Assembly (NCBI GenBank): GCA_947095585.1 | Contig: OX352761.1 | Span: forward strand, 58,396,832 to 58,460,831 | Direction: 5' to 3' | Source: Nephrocerus scutellatus | Lineage: Eukaryota > Arthropoda > Insecta > Diptera > Pipunculidae | Length of the DNA: 64,000 nt | Part shown: one piece after another, positions 54,770 to 63,289 of the stretch | Layout of the letters: each line of letters opens with the position of its first letter | Position numbering within the stretch: the first letter of the stretch is position 1 | Program-made: the position numbers and the translations under genes | The notes under the pieces: generated by a model | What the model saw: only the letters and a program-made list of their open reading frames with translations | Databases searched by the model: none | What the model was told of the DNA's origin: nothing

Positions 54770-57700
54770 ACTGTCTACACTTCGACGCAACTCGAGTCTA
54801 CGCCACCATCAGCCTAGGGAACGAAATTGTCACCGCTACGATCGACACGGGTGCGACAAAGAGTTTCATTAGCGAGCAGTATGCGGAAGACAGAAGGAAC
54901 GCGTCAAATAGCGTACCCGTCAACATGACGGTCAGGATGGCTGAGGGCACACCCCGAGTTATCCGAGAAGCCCTAACCTTTGACGTACGAATTGGAAGAG
55001 AACACACCCGACTCAACTTTTTGGTACTCCCGGAAGCTGTGGACAGTATCGTCCTCGGACTAGACTTTCTTTTAAAAGTGAAAGCCAAAGTGAGTTGTGG
55101 CGGCCAAACACTACAGCTTCACGAAAAGGCGGAACAGCAGTCTGAAACTCTGCGCGGTATAAGAGTCCAACCGGAACTAAAAACGGATCACGAGAGACTC
55201 GCAGTTTTTCTCCAAGAGGAATTCCAAAAGTTTGACAAGTTACCAGCGGTGTCTAACATCACAGAACATAAGATCCTGATGCATGATGAGCGACCAATCA
55301 AGCAGCGATATTTCCCCCGAAACCCGGCAATGCAGGAAATCATCAACTCGGAGATCAACGAACTGCTAGCAAAAGGCTGTATCGAACCCTCGCGCAGCCC
55401 TCACAGCGCACCTATCGTGCTCGTCAAGAAGAAGACGGGAAAATGGAGGCTTTGCGTAGACTATCGTGAACTCAATGCACGGTCAACACCCGACGCATAC
55501 CCATTGCCCCGAATCCAGCACATTCTGGAACGACTACGAGGCGCTCAATTTATAAGCAGCCTGGACTTACGGAACGGGTACTGGCAAATACCCATGGAAG
55601 CAAACAGCAAGAAATATACTGCCTTCACAGTACCAGGGCGTGGCCTATTTCAGTGGCGAGTGATGCCCTTCGGGTTGCATTCCGCACCGGCCACTTTTCA
55701 GCGGGCACTCGACCGGGTTATCGGGCCAGAGATGGAGCCACACGCATTTGCATACCTCGATGACATCATCATCATCGGGAGGACTTTCGAGGAACATTTG
55801 TCAAATCTACGCAAGGTGTTCAGACGACTACAAGCGGCGAACCTAAAGATCAACCCAGAAAAATGCGAGTTCTGCAAGACGGAACTGAAGTACCTGGGAC
55901 ACGTAGTCAAAAGAGAAGGAATTCATACCGATCCAGAAAAGGTCGCAGCTATTAGGGAACTGCAACCACCACGCAACGTACGAGAGGTACGACGATACTT
56001 GGGGATTGCGTCTTGGTATCGTCGTTTCGTCCCTGACTTCTCGGAGACCACGCGACCACTGACCGCCCTATTGAAGAAAGGAAAACACTGGAAGTGGACA
56101 GAGGAACAACAAACAGCGTTCGAGAATCTAAAAACCAAACTAACTGAAGCCCCAATCCTCGCATGTCCTGACTTCTCGCAGAAGTTTTCACTCCAGACAG
56201 ACGCCAGCGACTATGGGCTAGGAGCAGTGCTGACGCAGGAGCTAGACGGCAACGAACGCGTAATAGCATACGCCAGCCGACATCTCAACCAAGCCGAGAA
56301 GAACTATTCCCCCACCGAGAAGGAGTGCCTAGCGATAGTCTGGGGAATCAGGAAAATGCGGCCATACCTAGAAGGGTACCGCTTCACGGTAATCACTGAC
56401 CATCTTTCTCTCAAATGGTTAAATTCCATTACGAGCCCCTCCGGACGAATCGCCCGTTGGGCACTCGAACTTCAACAGTACACGTTCGACGTTCAGTACA
56501 GACGTGGGAAACTGAACGTCGTAGCGGATGCATTATCACGCCAACCACACGACTTACTGATGGCAAGTTCCGATGACAACACACTAAGTCCCAAGTGTAA
56601 ATGGCTGGAGAGAAAGGTAAACCAGATCAAAGAAGACCCCAAGAAGTATCCCGACTACGTGATAGAATCAGGGCAGTTATATCGCCACATAGAACAGCGA
56701 GCTGGAGACGAAGACACAACGCCTTGGAAACTTTGTGTCCCGATCGCACTTCGTGACCAAGTTCTCAGGGAAAACCACGACAACCCATCGGCAGGCCATC
56801 TAGGCATCCGGAAGACGACTGCGCGGATATGTGCCCGTTATTACTGGCCAGGGATGTTCCGCGATATCCACAAGCATGTCAAACGTTGCGAGAATTGTCA
56901 ACGCTACAAGCCGAATCAGCAGCAGGCAGCAGGGAAAATGCTCACGCAGGTGGCAGAAGAACCATGGGCCATGCTATGTGCCGACTTCGTAGGGCCACTA
57001 CCACGATCGAAACATGGGAACACCATGTTATTGGTATTCTTCGACCGTTTTTCTAAATGGGTCGAACTAGTGCCGATGAGACGGGCAACCACCGACGGAC
57101 TACAAAAAGCGTTTCGCGAACGCATACTGGCACGATATGGGGTACCCAAAGTCCTCATCACCGACAACGGCGCCCAGTTCACAAGTAGGGCATTTCGACG
57201 GTTTCTCCAGAGCATGGGAGTCCGACACCAGTACACCGCCCCATACACCCCGCAAGAAAACCCGACCGAAAGGGCAAACCGAACCGTCAAAACAATCATC
57301 GCGCAACTATCCGGCGCGCAACAGCGTACATGGGACGAGAAACTACCGGAGATCATGTTGGCGATCAATTCAAGCCAGCAAGACTCAACGGGGTACAGTC
57401 CAATCTTCCTAACGCAGGGTCGAGAACCACGCCTCCCACACGCGCTTTTCGACGAAGTCACCACTGGAACGGGCACACTGCCCAAGACACCAGAAGACAG
57501 AGCGAAACAATTGTCGGAAGTGTTCGTAATAGTTCGACGTAATATGGAACGAGCAGCAGGAGAACAGGCGCGACATTACAACCTTCGACGACGCCCCTGG
57601 AAACCAGAGGTCGGACAACTGGTCCTGGTCAAACAGCATCATCTGTCCAACGCACTCGAAGGATTTGCCAGCAAGCTCGCGCCAAAGTACGACGGACCAT

Positions 57701-57972
57701 ATCAGGTGGTCGATTTCGTCTCGCCGGTCATCGCTAAACTAAGGCTATGCGGCCAGACCAAGGAACGCACCGCTCACGTGGGAGAGCTCAAACAGTTCCA
57801 CCACGAGCCCCAGACTGACGCGGGTAAAGGCTCCGACCACGAGGGACAACATCCGCACAGGGATCCAACGACAGCAAAGCCGAAACATGTTCGGATACAC
57901 GGAAATGATGATAAAGACCTGCAACAAGTTTCAAAACGAGTAAGAAGACAAAATGTATCATCAACACTTTGA
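54616..57972 (+). CDS. pol: Pol polyprotein: protease, reverse transcriptase, RNase H, integrase
   Basis: The open frame is 1118 codons; translation after the shift begins at about codon 29 (GKRPRGPPEQ). Aspartic protease: TATIDTGATKSF, catalytic Asp at codon 77. RT: WRLCVDYRELN, LDLRNGYWQI, FGLHSAPATFQR and the YLDD active site at codons 380-383. RNase H: TDASDYGLGAV (Asp 529), EKECLAIVW and TDHLSLKWL. Integrase: H721/H728 with CENC for the zinc domain, then D790 (CADFVGPLP), D850 (ITDNGAQF) and E885 (NPTERANRT), and a GPY/F-type end (PKYDGPYQVV). All catalytic residues are present. It makes and integrates the DNA copy. No chromodomain is seen. The stop at 57972 is 150 bases before the third ORF. 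Confidence 0.96.
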   Translation: MSESTNSLLLGMRPPRHKDDRMLSETSGKRPRGPPEQRCGGTPDDDTSNPVDCLHFDATRVYATISLGNEIVTATIDTGATKSFISEQYAEDRRNASNSVPVNMTVRMAEGTPRVIREALTFDVRIGREHTRLNFLVLPEAVDSIVLGLDFLLKVKAKVSCGGQTLQLHEKAEQQSETLRGIRVQPELKTDHERLAVFLQEEFQKFDKLPAVSNITEHKILMHDERPIKQRYFPRNPAMQEIINSEINELLAKGCIEPSRSPHSAPIVLVKKKTGKWRLCVDYRELNARSTPDAYPLPRIQHILERLRGAQFISSLDLRNGYWQIPMEANSKKYTAFTVPGRGLFQWRVMPFGLHSAPATFQRALDRVIGPEMEPHAFAYLDDIIIIGRTFEEHLSNLRKVFRRLQAANLKINPEKCEFCKTELKYLGHVVKREGIHTDPEKVAAIRELQPPRNVREVRRYLGIASWYRRFVPDFSETTRPLTALLKKGKHWKWTEEQQTAFENLKTKLTEAPILACPDFSQKFSLQTDASDYGLGAVLTQELDGNERVIAYASRHLNQAEKNYSPTEKECLAIVWGIRKMRPYLEGYRFTVITDHLSLKWLNSITSPSGRIARWALELQQYTFDVQYRRGKLNVVADALSRQPHDLLMASSDDNTLSPKCKWLERKVNQIKEDPKKYPDYVIESGQLYRHIEQRAGDEDTTPWKLCVPIALRDQVLRENHDNPSAGHLGIRKTTARICARYYWPGMFRDIHKHVKRCENCQRYKPNQQQAAGKMLTQVAEEPWAMLCADFVGPLPRSKHGNTMLLVFFDRFSKWVELVPMRRATTDGLQKAFRERILARYGVPKVLITDNGAQFTSRAFRRFLQSMGVRHQYTAPYTPQENPTERANRTVKTIIAQLSGAQQRTWDEKLPEIMLAINSSQQDSTGYSPIFLTQGREPRLPHALFDEVTTGTGTLPKTPEDRAKQLSEVFVIVRRNMERAAGEQARHYNLRRRPWKPEVGQLVLVKQHHLSNALEGFASKLAPKYDGPYQVVDFVSPVIAKLRLCGQTKERTAHVGELKQFHHEPQTDAGKGSDHEGQHPHRDPTTAKPKHVRIHGNDDKDLQQVSKRVRRQNVSSTL
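54697..54743 (+). promoter_or_regulatory. Programmed -1 ribosomal frameshift signal (gag-pol)
   Basis: The heptamer GGGAAAC (54697-54703) is read G-GGA-AAC in the gag frame, the required phase for X-XXY-YYZ slippage. Six bases later a stem can form: GGGG (54710-54713) with CCCC (54740-54743) and CCGCC (54715-54719) with GGCGG (54733-54737), around a 13-base loop. Pol is in the -1 frame relative to gag, and the overlap covers this site. Confidence 0.88.
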
Positions 57973-58122
57973 AAACTACCAATAGATGAACATAGTACCG
58001 CTAGCGAATAACCGTAACGATCGACTAACCGAGGTTTCTTCCAAAGCGACACTACCCACACGAAATAGTCAAAAGTGAACACTCAGCGTAAGAAGTAAAA
58101 CTTTAAAATTCTCAAGCAAACC

Positions 58123-59577
58123 ATGTATCAAGTCAACAGCAAACGACATGAAGATGACCAGGAGGCTGCGGACGCTGGATATCACCAGCGTATCATCATC
58201 GTACGCTCGGCGAACTCGTGGAAGGTGACACCAAAACCTGAGAAAGAGGACAGCGCGAGGGTATTGTGCAGATATCCCCCAGGACCCGGAAGCCATGAGC
58301 TGCGAGCATCTGACTATCGTCGCCTTGAACAAGGCAGATTCCTCAACGACGTGTTAGTCGAAATAGGGATGAAGTGGCTGCTGAGGAAACTGACGGCAGA
58401 ACGGCGAAGCCAAATCAAGGTGTGCAGTCCATTTCTGTTCACACAACTCGCTAAAGTCAGCCCTACCCTAATGGGAAATGATGAAGACGTGGCTATCGCC
58501 CGCCATGCCCAAGTACGACGATGGGACAAGAAAGGAGAGTTCCTGCAGAGTGAAGTGGCGCTGATCCCAGTATGCGAACGGGAACACTGGTATTTGGTTG
58601 TGGTCAGTCACCCGGGAAGGCCCGACCGTGCAACCATAACAGTCTACGACTCATTAGCCACGGGAGCACGGAGCCACGCCATCACGATCGTAAAAGGATA
58701 CTGCATCCAAGAACTACGCGCCAAGGGACATCCAGGGACCTGGCAAGGATTCCAAAAATTCTATCCTGGCCACCACGCCAACACGCTACAACAGTTAAAC
58801 CTTACGGACTGCGGACTATACGTGCTCGAAGCTGCTGAGCAGGTGATGGCTTGTGCACCAGGCAAACTCGACTCCGTAGGCAGCAAAATGTCCCATCGAA
58901 GCGTCAAGGGTATGAAGAGGCGGTTGGCCGAGGAAGTGAGGGCGCATGCAGACCCTGGGACCAATTTCCCCGAATTGGTGTACGACAACGACGATCCGCA
59001 AGGGGAAACCGAACCACACCCCCGCCGACGAAGCAGACACGATGACAACAGTAGCAGTAACAGCAGCCATAGTAGTAGCAGCAGCAACGACCGTAGTGAC
59101 AGCAGCAGCAGCGACCGTAGCAGCAGCAGCGATCGGAGTAGCAACAACGGCAGCAATCGTAGGCACAGCAACAATAGCCGACATCATGGTAGCGACAGCC
59201 CCAGAAGGGACAACAGCAGTGGTAGCAGCCTACAAAACAAGAATAACAACAGCGGCAGTGTCAGAAACAACACAACCACCGAGGACGAACCCATCCACAC
59301 TAGCCTTGGGAAACGTACCGGCGACCGCCAACAACAATCAGCACCAAAACGGCAAAAAGAGGACGCCCAAACAGATGGTAACCAAACCAGCGGAGAGGCC
59401 ACCCCAGCAGACTGGCCCCAAGGTCTGCGAGAAAAAGTCAAACACGCGGAAAGGAACATCGTGACGAAAGGGTGGCGGAGGATAAAGTTTTCTCACCAAG
59501 AAGGCAGTACCTTATTTACGGTCATCGTCACGAATACTGGCAGGATCAGCGTCGTCCGACGTGACCGGGAAGTGTAA
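58123..59577 (+). CDS. Third ORF: Ulp1/SENP-like (C48) cysteine protease with Ser/Asn/Arg-rich tail
   Basis: 484 residues in the position where env lies in errantiviral elements, but with no signal peptide or membrane segment. The fold motifs run in Ulp1 order: LEQGRFLNDVLVEIGMKWL (substrate-side helix, 68-86), EREHWYLVVV (His155), ITVYDSLA (Asp176) and QQLNLTDCGLYV (Gln224, Cys230). The Gln-to-Cys spacing of six matches yeast Ulp1. C48 enzymes cleave SUMO or related modifiers, or process other proteins; the target here is unknown. Residues about 303-385 are a Ser/Asn/Asp/Arg low-complexity run encoded by AGC-rich repeats, followed by a basic C-terminal part (KGWRRIKFSHQEGS). The start CAAACCATG has good context. 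The stop codon TAA lies inside the 3' LTR. Confidence 0.92.
   Translation: MYQVNSKRHEDDQEAADAGYHQRIIIVRSANSWKVTPKPEKEDSARVLCRYPPGPGSHELRASDYRRLEQGRFLNDVLVEIGMKWLLRKLTAERRSQIKVCSPFLFTQLAKVSPTLMGNDEDVAIARHAQVRRWDKKGEFLQSEVALIPVCEREHWYLVVVSHPGRPDRATITVYDSLATGARSHAITIVKGYCIQELRAKGHPGTWQGFQKFYPGHHANTLQQLNLTDCGLYVLEAAEQVMACAPGKLDSVGSKMSHRSVKGMKRRLAEEVRAHADPGTNFPELVYDNDDPQGETEPHPRRRSRHDDNSSSNSSHSSSSSNDRSDSSSSDRSSSSDRSSNNGSNRRHSNNSRHHGSDSPRRDNSSGSSLQNKNNNSGSVRNNTTTEDEPIHTSLGKRTGDRQQQSAPKRQKEDAQTDGNQTSGEATPADWPQGLREKVKHAERNIVTKGWRRIKFSHQEGSTLFTVIVTNTGRISVVRRDREV
59567..59572 (+). promoter_or_regulatory. Short polypurine tract before the 3' LTR
   Basis: GGGAAG directly precedes the LTR start TGTAAGG. 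It is short for a plus-strand primer and is also coding: it contributes codons near the end of the third ORF. Confidence 0.5.
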
Positions 59578-60460
59578 GGAGTCAATTCGGCGACGAATTC
59601 ACCCCACACAATCTTTTTTATATATATACATTTATTTTTATTGCTCAATAAAAAGAAAAAAAAAAACCCCACATACAAAAAATTCTTAAATCATTAACGT
59701 TTTATAAACCAAAACTGAAAACACCGACGGCCTCTGCTCAGATCGACTGCACTTCTTCAATGCATAAATGCGATCACTAGGCCACACCTCCATTTTTGGG
59801 ACACCGATCGAAATCAATACATTGAGTATCGAGTAGCCGCACCTCCACTGCAACCACCATAATAGAGCAATAGAGGAGGGAGAGAGAGACAGCACATACT
59901 GCATACCAAATTCGATGGACAGCCAGGAGCACAGGAGAGTAGGCAGAAAAACCCACAAATAACAAACGCATACACAATATCGACAGCACAAGCGAATAAG
60001 CAAAAACCCGACATGAGGTCAACGACCAAGAAGCGCAGACCAAATGCAACACACACAACGACACCACAATTCTATGCACAAAAGAATCATCACAACGGAA
60101 TTCCCTACAACAACAAAACGTACAGGAAACTCCGCCAACGCTTTTTGCAAGCAACGATGACGTTGACAATAGACAAAATTAGAAGGAGAAAATACAACAA
60201 CAAAATATATAGGCAATTTTGTCAACATTTTTCTGAACAACAGTAGACAACTCAATTGGCAAAAATGCAACAACAAAATACACAGGGGATTCCGTCAACA
60301 TTTTTGCAGCGTACATACACGAACAACAACAACGAATGACGCATACGCACTGCAGTTCCGAGGAAATTAAAACCAATTGGCATAACAACAACGGTAATTT
60401 ACCGTACGTATTCATGGAAACGGAACAGCCCGGTTCGACGTTTTAAACCGGTTCAGATGA

Positions 60461-60468
60461 TATAAAAG
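60461..60468 (+). promoter_or_regulatory. TATA box of the 3' LTR
   Basis: TATAAAAG; could drive readthrough into unit 4 sequence. Confidence 0.65.
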
Positions 60469-60604
60469 GGGACACAAGCCCAGCATACGGCCTCTTACTC
60501 TTAGTCTCTTCGTCATCTGACCGACTCTTGGACATCTGACCGACTCCTGACAGTGAATCAAGCGTAGCATCCTTCTTTCACTGATCAAGCTACCTAGACA
60601 CAGA

Positions 60605-61353
60605 CTCTTTGGCAACGAATCGAGCGTAGCATCCTCTTTTCGCTGGTCAACTAACGAAAACGCAACAACTCTTTGGCAACGAATTGAGCGTAGCATCCTC
60701 TTTTCGCTGGTCAACCCACGGAAACGTACCAACTCTTTGGCAACGAATTGAGCGTAGCATCCTCTTTTCGCTGGTCAACTCACGAAAACGCAACAACTCT
60801 TTGGCAACGAATTGAGCGTAGCATCCTCTTTTCGCTGGTCAACTCACGGAAACGCAACAACTCTTTGGCAACGAATTGAGCGTAGCATCCTCTTTTCGCT
60901 GGTCAACTCACGGAAACGCAACAACTCTTTGGCAACGAATTGAGCGTAGCATCCTCTTTTCGCTGGTCAACTCACGGAAACGTACCAACTCTTTGGCAAC
61001 GAATTGAGCGTAGCATCCTCTTTTCGCTGGTCAACTCACGGAAACGCAACAACTCTTTGGCAACGAATTGAGCGTAGCATCCTCTTTTCGCTGGTCAACT
61101 CACGGAAACGTACCAACTCTTTGGCAACGAATCGAGCGTAGCATCCTCTTTTCGCTGGTCAACTCACGAAAACGCAGCAACTCTTTGGCAACGAATCGAG
61201 CGTAGCATCCTCTTTTCGCTGGTCAACTCACGAAAACGCAACAACTCTTTGGCAACGAATTGAGCGTAGCATCCTCTTTTCGCTGGTCAACTCACGAAAA
61301 CGCAACAACTCTTTGGCAACGAATTGAGCGTAGCATCCTCTTTTCGCTGGTCA
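60605..61353. repeat. 64-bp tandem repeat, 11.7 copies, in the 3' LTR
   Basis: Same order of copy variants as at 52568-53316, so both LTRs derive from one template with no later change in copy number. Confidence 0.97.
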
Positions 61354-61614
61354 GCACTTGGACGAAACGCAGACGATTTAATTCGATCCCTCTGGACCAA
61401 GGCATCAAAACCGCAGGACACACAGGACACATCTAAGACCTAAGTCAAATTAATTAATTTTCCAAAATCAATTGTCATCTTTTTTTAAAACGAAAGGAAA
61501 ATAAAACATCGAATTCGGAGTTCCTAACAAAATAAATCTTTTATTGTAACGACCCTTTTAATCAACGAACCCTGGTCACACTGAGGATACCCCGGCTGGG
61601 AAAACCTCGTTACA

Positions 61615-61618
61615 GAAC
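61615..61618. other. Target site duplication GAAC (right)
   Basis: Matches 51532-51535. After it, unit 3 continues with TAGGAAATGATTTTAAAGG. Confidence 0.95.
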
Positions 61619-61738
61619 TAGGAAATGATTTTAAAGGCGGTTTAGTATATGATTTAGTAGACGATTTAGTAGACGAATTAGTAGGTAAACTAGTACACGA
61701 ATTAGTAGGGGATTTAGTAGATGAATTAGTAGACGACG
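61619..61738. repeat. Right end of unit 3, 12/24-bp minisatellite
   Basis: Keeps the extra 12-bp copy found in unit 1 and missing from unit 2. Confidence 0.85.
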
Positions 61739-61799
61739 AATGTTGTAGCTCTTCCAAAATTCGGGTAAATTAATAGGAGCATTTTCAACTTGTGTAGTT

Positions 61800-62461
61800 T
61801 TATGGCTTGCGAAAATGTGCGTCGTAAGTAATATGCCTTAAATGTGGCAATGATCCCATTGGTTGAATCAATGAGGTTGTGTTTGGCGGAAGAAAAGATA
61901 TTTGAACATTTTTATTTAAATGACAAAGACCAGTAGGATGACCAGGGGCATTATCCAAAATCAACAAAATCTTAAAATCCAATCCCTTTTCTTTGCAATA
62001 ACGTTCTGTTGTAGGGCAAAAATAATTGGTGAACCAATCTTCAAATAAAGATTTTGTAAACCACGCTTTTTTATCGTTTTTTGAAACATTTTAAGAGCTT
62101 GAGGATTTTTTGCACGGTACACAAGCATCGGTTTTAATTTGAAATCCCCTGCTGCATTTCCACCTAATAACAGTGTGAGACGGTCTTTTGAAATTTTATA
62201 ACTGGGGCATGCACTTTCATTAGCTGCAATAAAAGTGCGTGACGGAAACTTATTCCAAAACAATCCCGTTTCATCAACGTTGAAAATTTGTTCGTCTTTG
62301 TTGCATCCTTGTTTTATTAGTTCACTCAATTCGGTCGGATATTTTAAAGCAGCCTCTTTATCTGCGCTGGCAGACTCACCAGGCATAAAGTTTTCGTTGT
62401 GATTGCTTTGCAAATAGAACGTCAAACCAAAATCATCAAAAATGTCATGCGGGAAACACAA
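61800..62461 (-). pseudogene. Tigger/pogo-type transposase, unit 4
   Basis: Open for 166 residues from 62461 (TATTTTAAAG as in unit 2). It has a 24-bp in-frame deletion near 62073 (TTTTTTATCGTTTTTTG) that fuses the two frames seen separately in the other units. It has CATCAAAAATG like unit 1. Confidence 0.85.
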
Positions 62462-62831
62462 ACACGCTTCAGCTTCGTCTTCGCCTGACGTTTACGAGTT
62501 CAGCCATACGATTTCAATGCTTCATAACACAATAAAGCTTCGGCTTCAACGTTTTGTTTGGCAATTCATGCATTATGCGGGAAACACCAACACGCTTCAG
62601 CTTCGTCTTCGCCTGCGTTTACGAGTTCAGCCATACGATTTCAAAACGATTTCGAAACGGAAGCTCTAGTTCAAAAGTGCTGAACATTTGCTTTGCTTGA
62701 CAACTCAAAGCAGAGAACTGTGGCAGAAGAAGAAAGAAATGTCCTACGAGAAAAGTCATTCAAAGCAAATTCAAAGCGGCTGCATCGTAACGCACACGAA
62801 GACGAAGCTGAAGCGTGTTTGTGTTTCACGC
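62449..62831. mobile_element. TIR element next to Tigger, unit 4
   Basis: GCGGGAAACAC and both CATCAAAAAT flanks as in unit 1. Downstream GAACAGTTTGC agrees with unit 3. Confidence 0.6.
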
Positions 62832-63289
62832 ATCAAAAATAAACCGAGAAATTATTTTGGTTGCTCTCTCTTCGCCATCTTGCTGAGTAAACGAAACACA
62901 TGGATTGCCGATGGTTAGCATAGTTAAAGTTTTGGTTACAAAACTTTGTAAATAAAACCAAACCAAGAACAGTTTGCAAATAGAACGTCGAAACCAACCA
63001 CTAGAGTGAAATCTAAACTCTATCCTGCAAATCGAAAGAGATATTAGCTATCAATAGTTATCGACTGGACTGGATCTGAAACTACAGTGTTATTTGTGAG
63101 GAAATATAAATATGTCGGCAGGTACATTCGTAAATAGATCCTGAGTAACTTCAGAGTAATTTATATTTATTTAATGTTGGTAAAAAGTTACCTATCCCAC
63201 ATAAAAAAGTTACCCATCGTAAATAGATAAGTAACTTTAGGGTAATATTAATGTTCTGGCGAAAAACGGTTTTGAAAGCAAATTCGAAA

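Larger units (their letters stand above)
51536..61614 (+). mobile_element. Complete Ty3/gypsy LTR retrotransposon with a Ulp1-like protease ORF
   Basis: 10,079 bp with 2042-bp LTRs (TGTAA...TTACA), GAAC duplication, tRNA-Lys primer site, gag (53642-54769), -1 frameshift signal (54697-54743), pol (to 57972), and a third ORF (58123-59577). No stop or frameshift other than the programmed one interrupts the genes, and the LTRs look identical, so the insertion is recent. GC content and codon use are clearly higher in GC than the AT-rich surroundings. Long LTRs, a tRNA-Lys primer and a SAP-like Gag recall the Osvaldo/Ulysses group of fly elements; that placement is inference. Confidence 0.95.
59573..61614 (+). 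repeat. 3' LTR (2042 bp)
   Basis: Offset 8037 from the 5' LTR. No base difference was noticed on reading. It supplies the last two bases of the final sense codon and the stop of the third ORF. Confidence 0.95.

Noticed and set aside
54031..54790. Antisense ORFs opposite gag and pol
   Set aside because: Shadows of a GC-rich coding region; the sense frames have clear domains.
58946..59464. 172-codon ORF overlapping the third ORF in another frame
   Set aside because: It is the alternative reading of the AGC-rich tract (Ala/Thr/Val-rich); no domain is visible.
58123..59577. Third ORF as an envelope protein
   Set aside because: No signal peptide, no membrane-spanning segment and no Cys-rich ectodomain; C48 motifs are clear instead.
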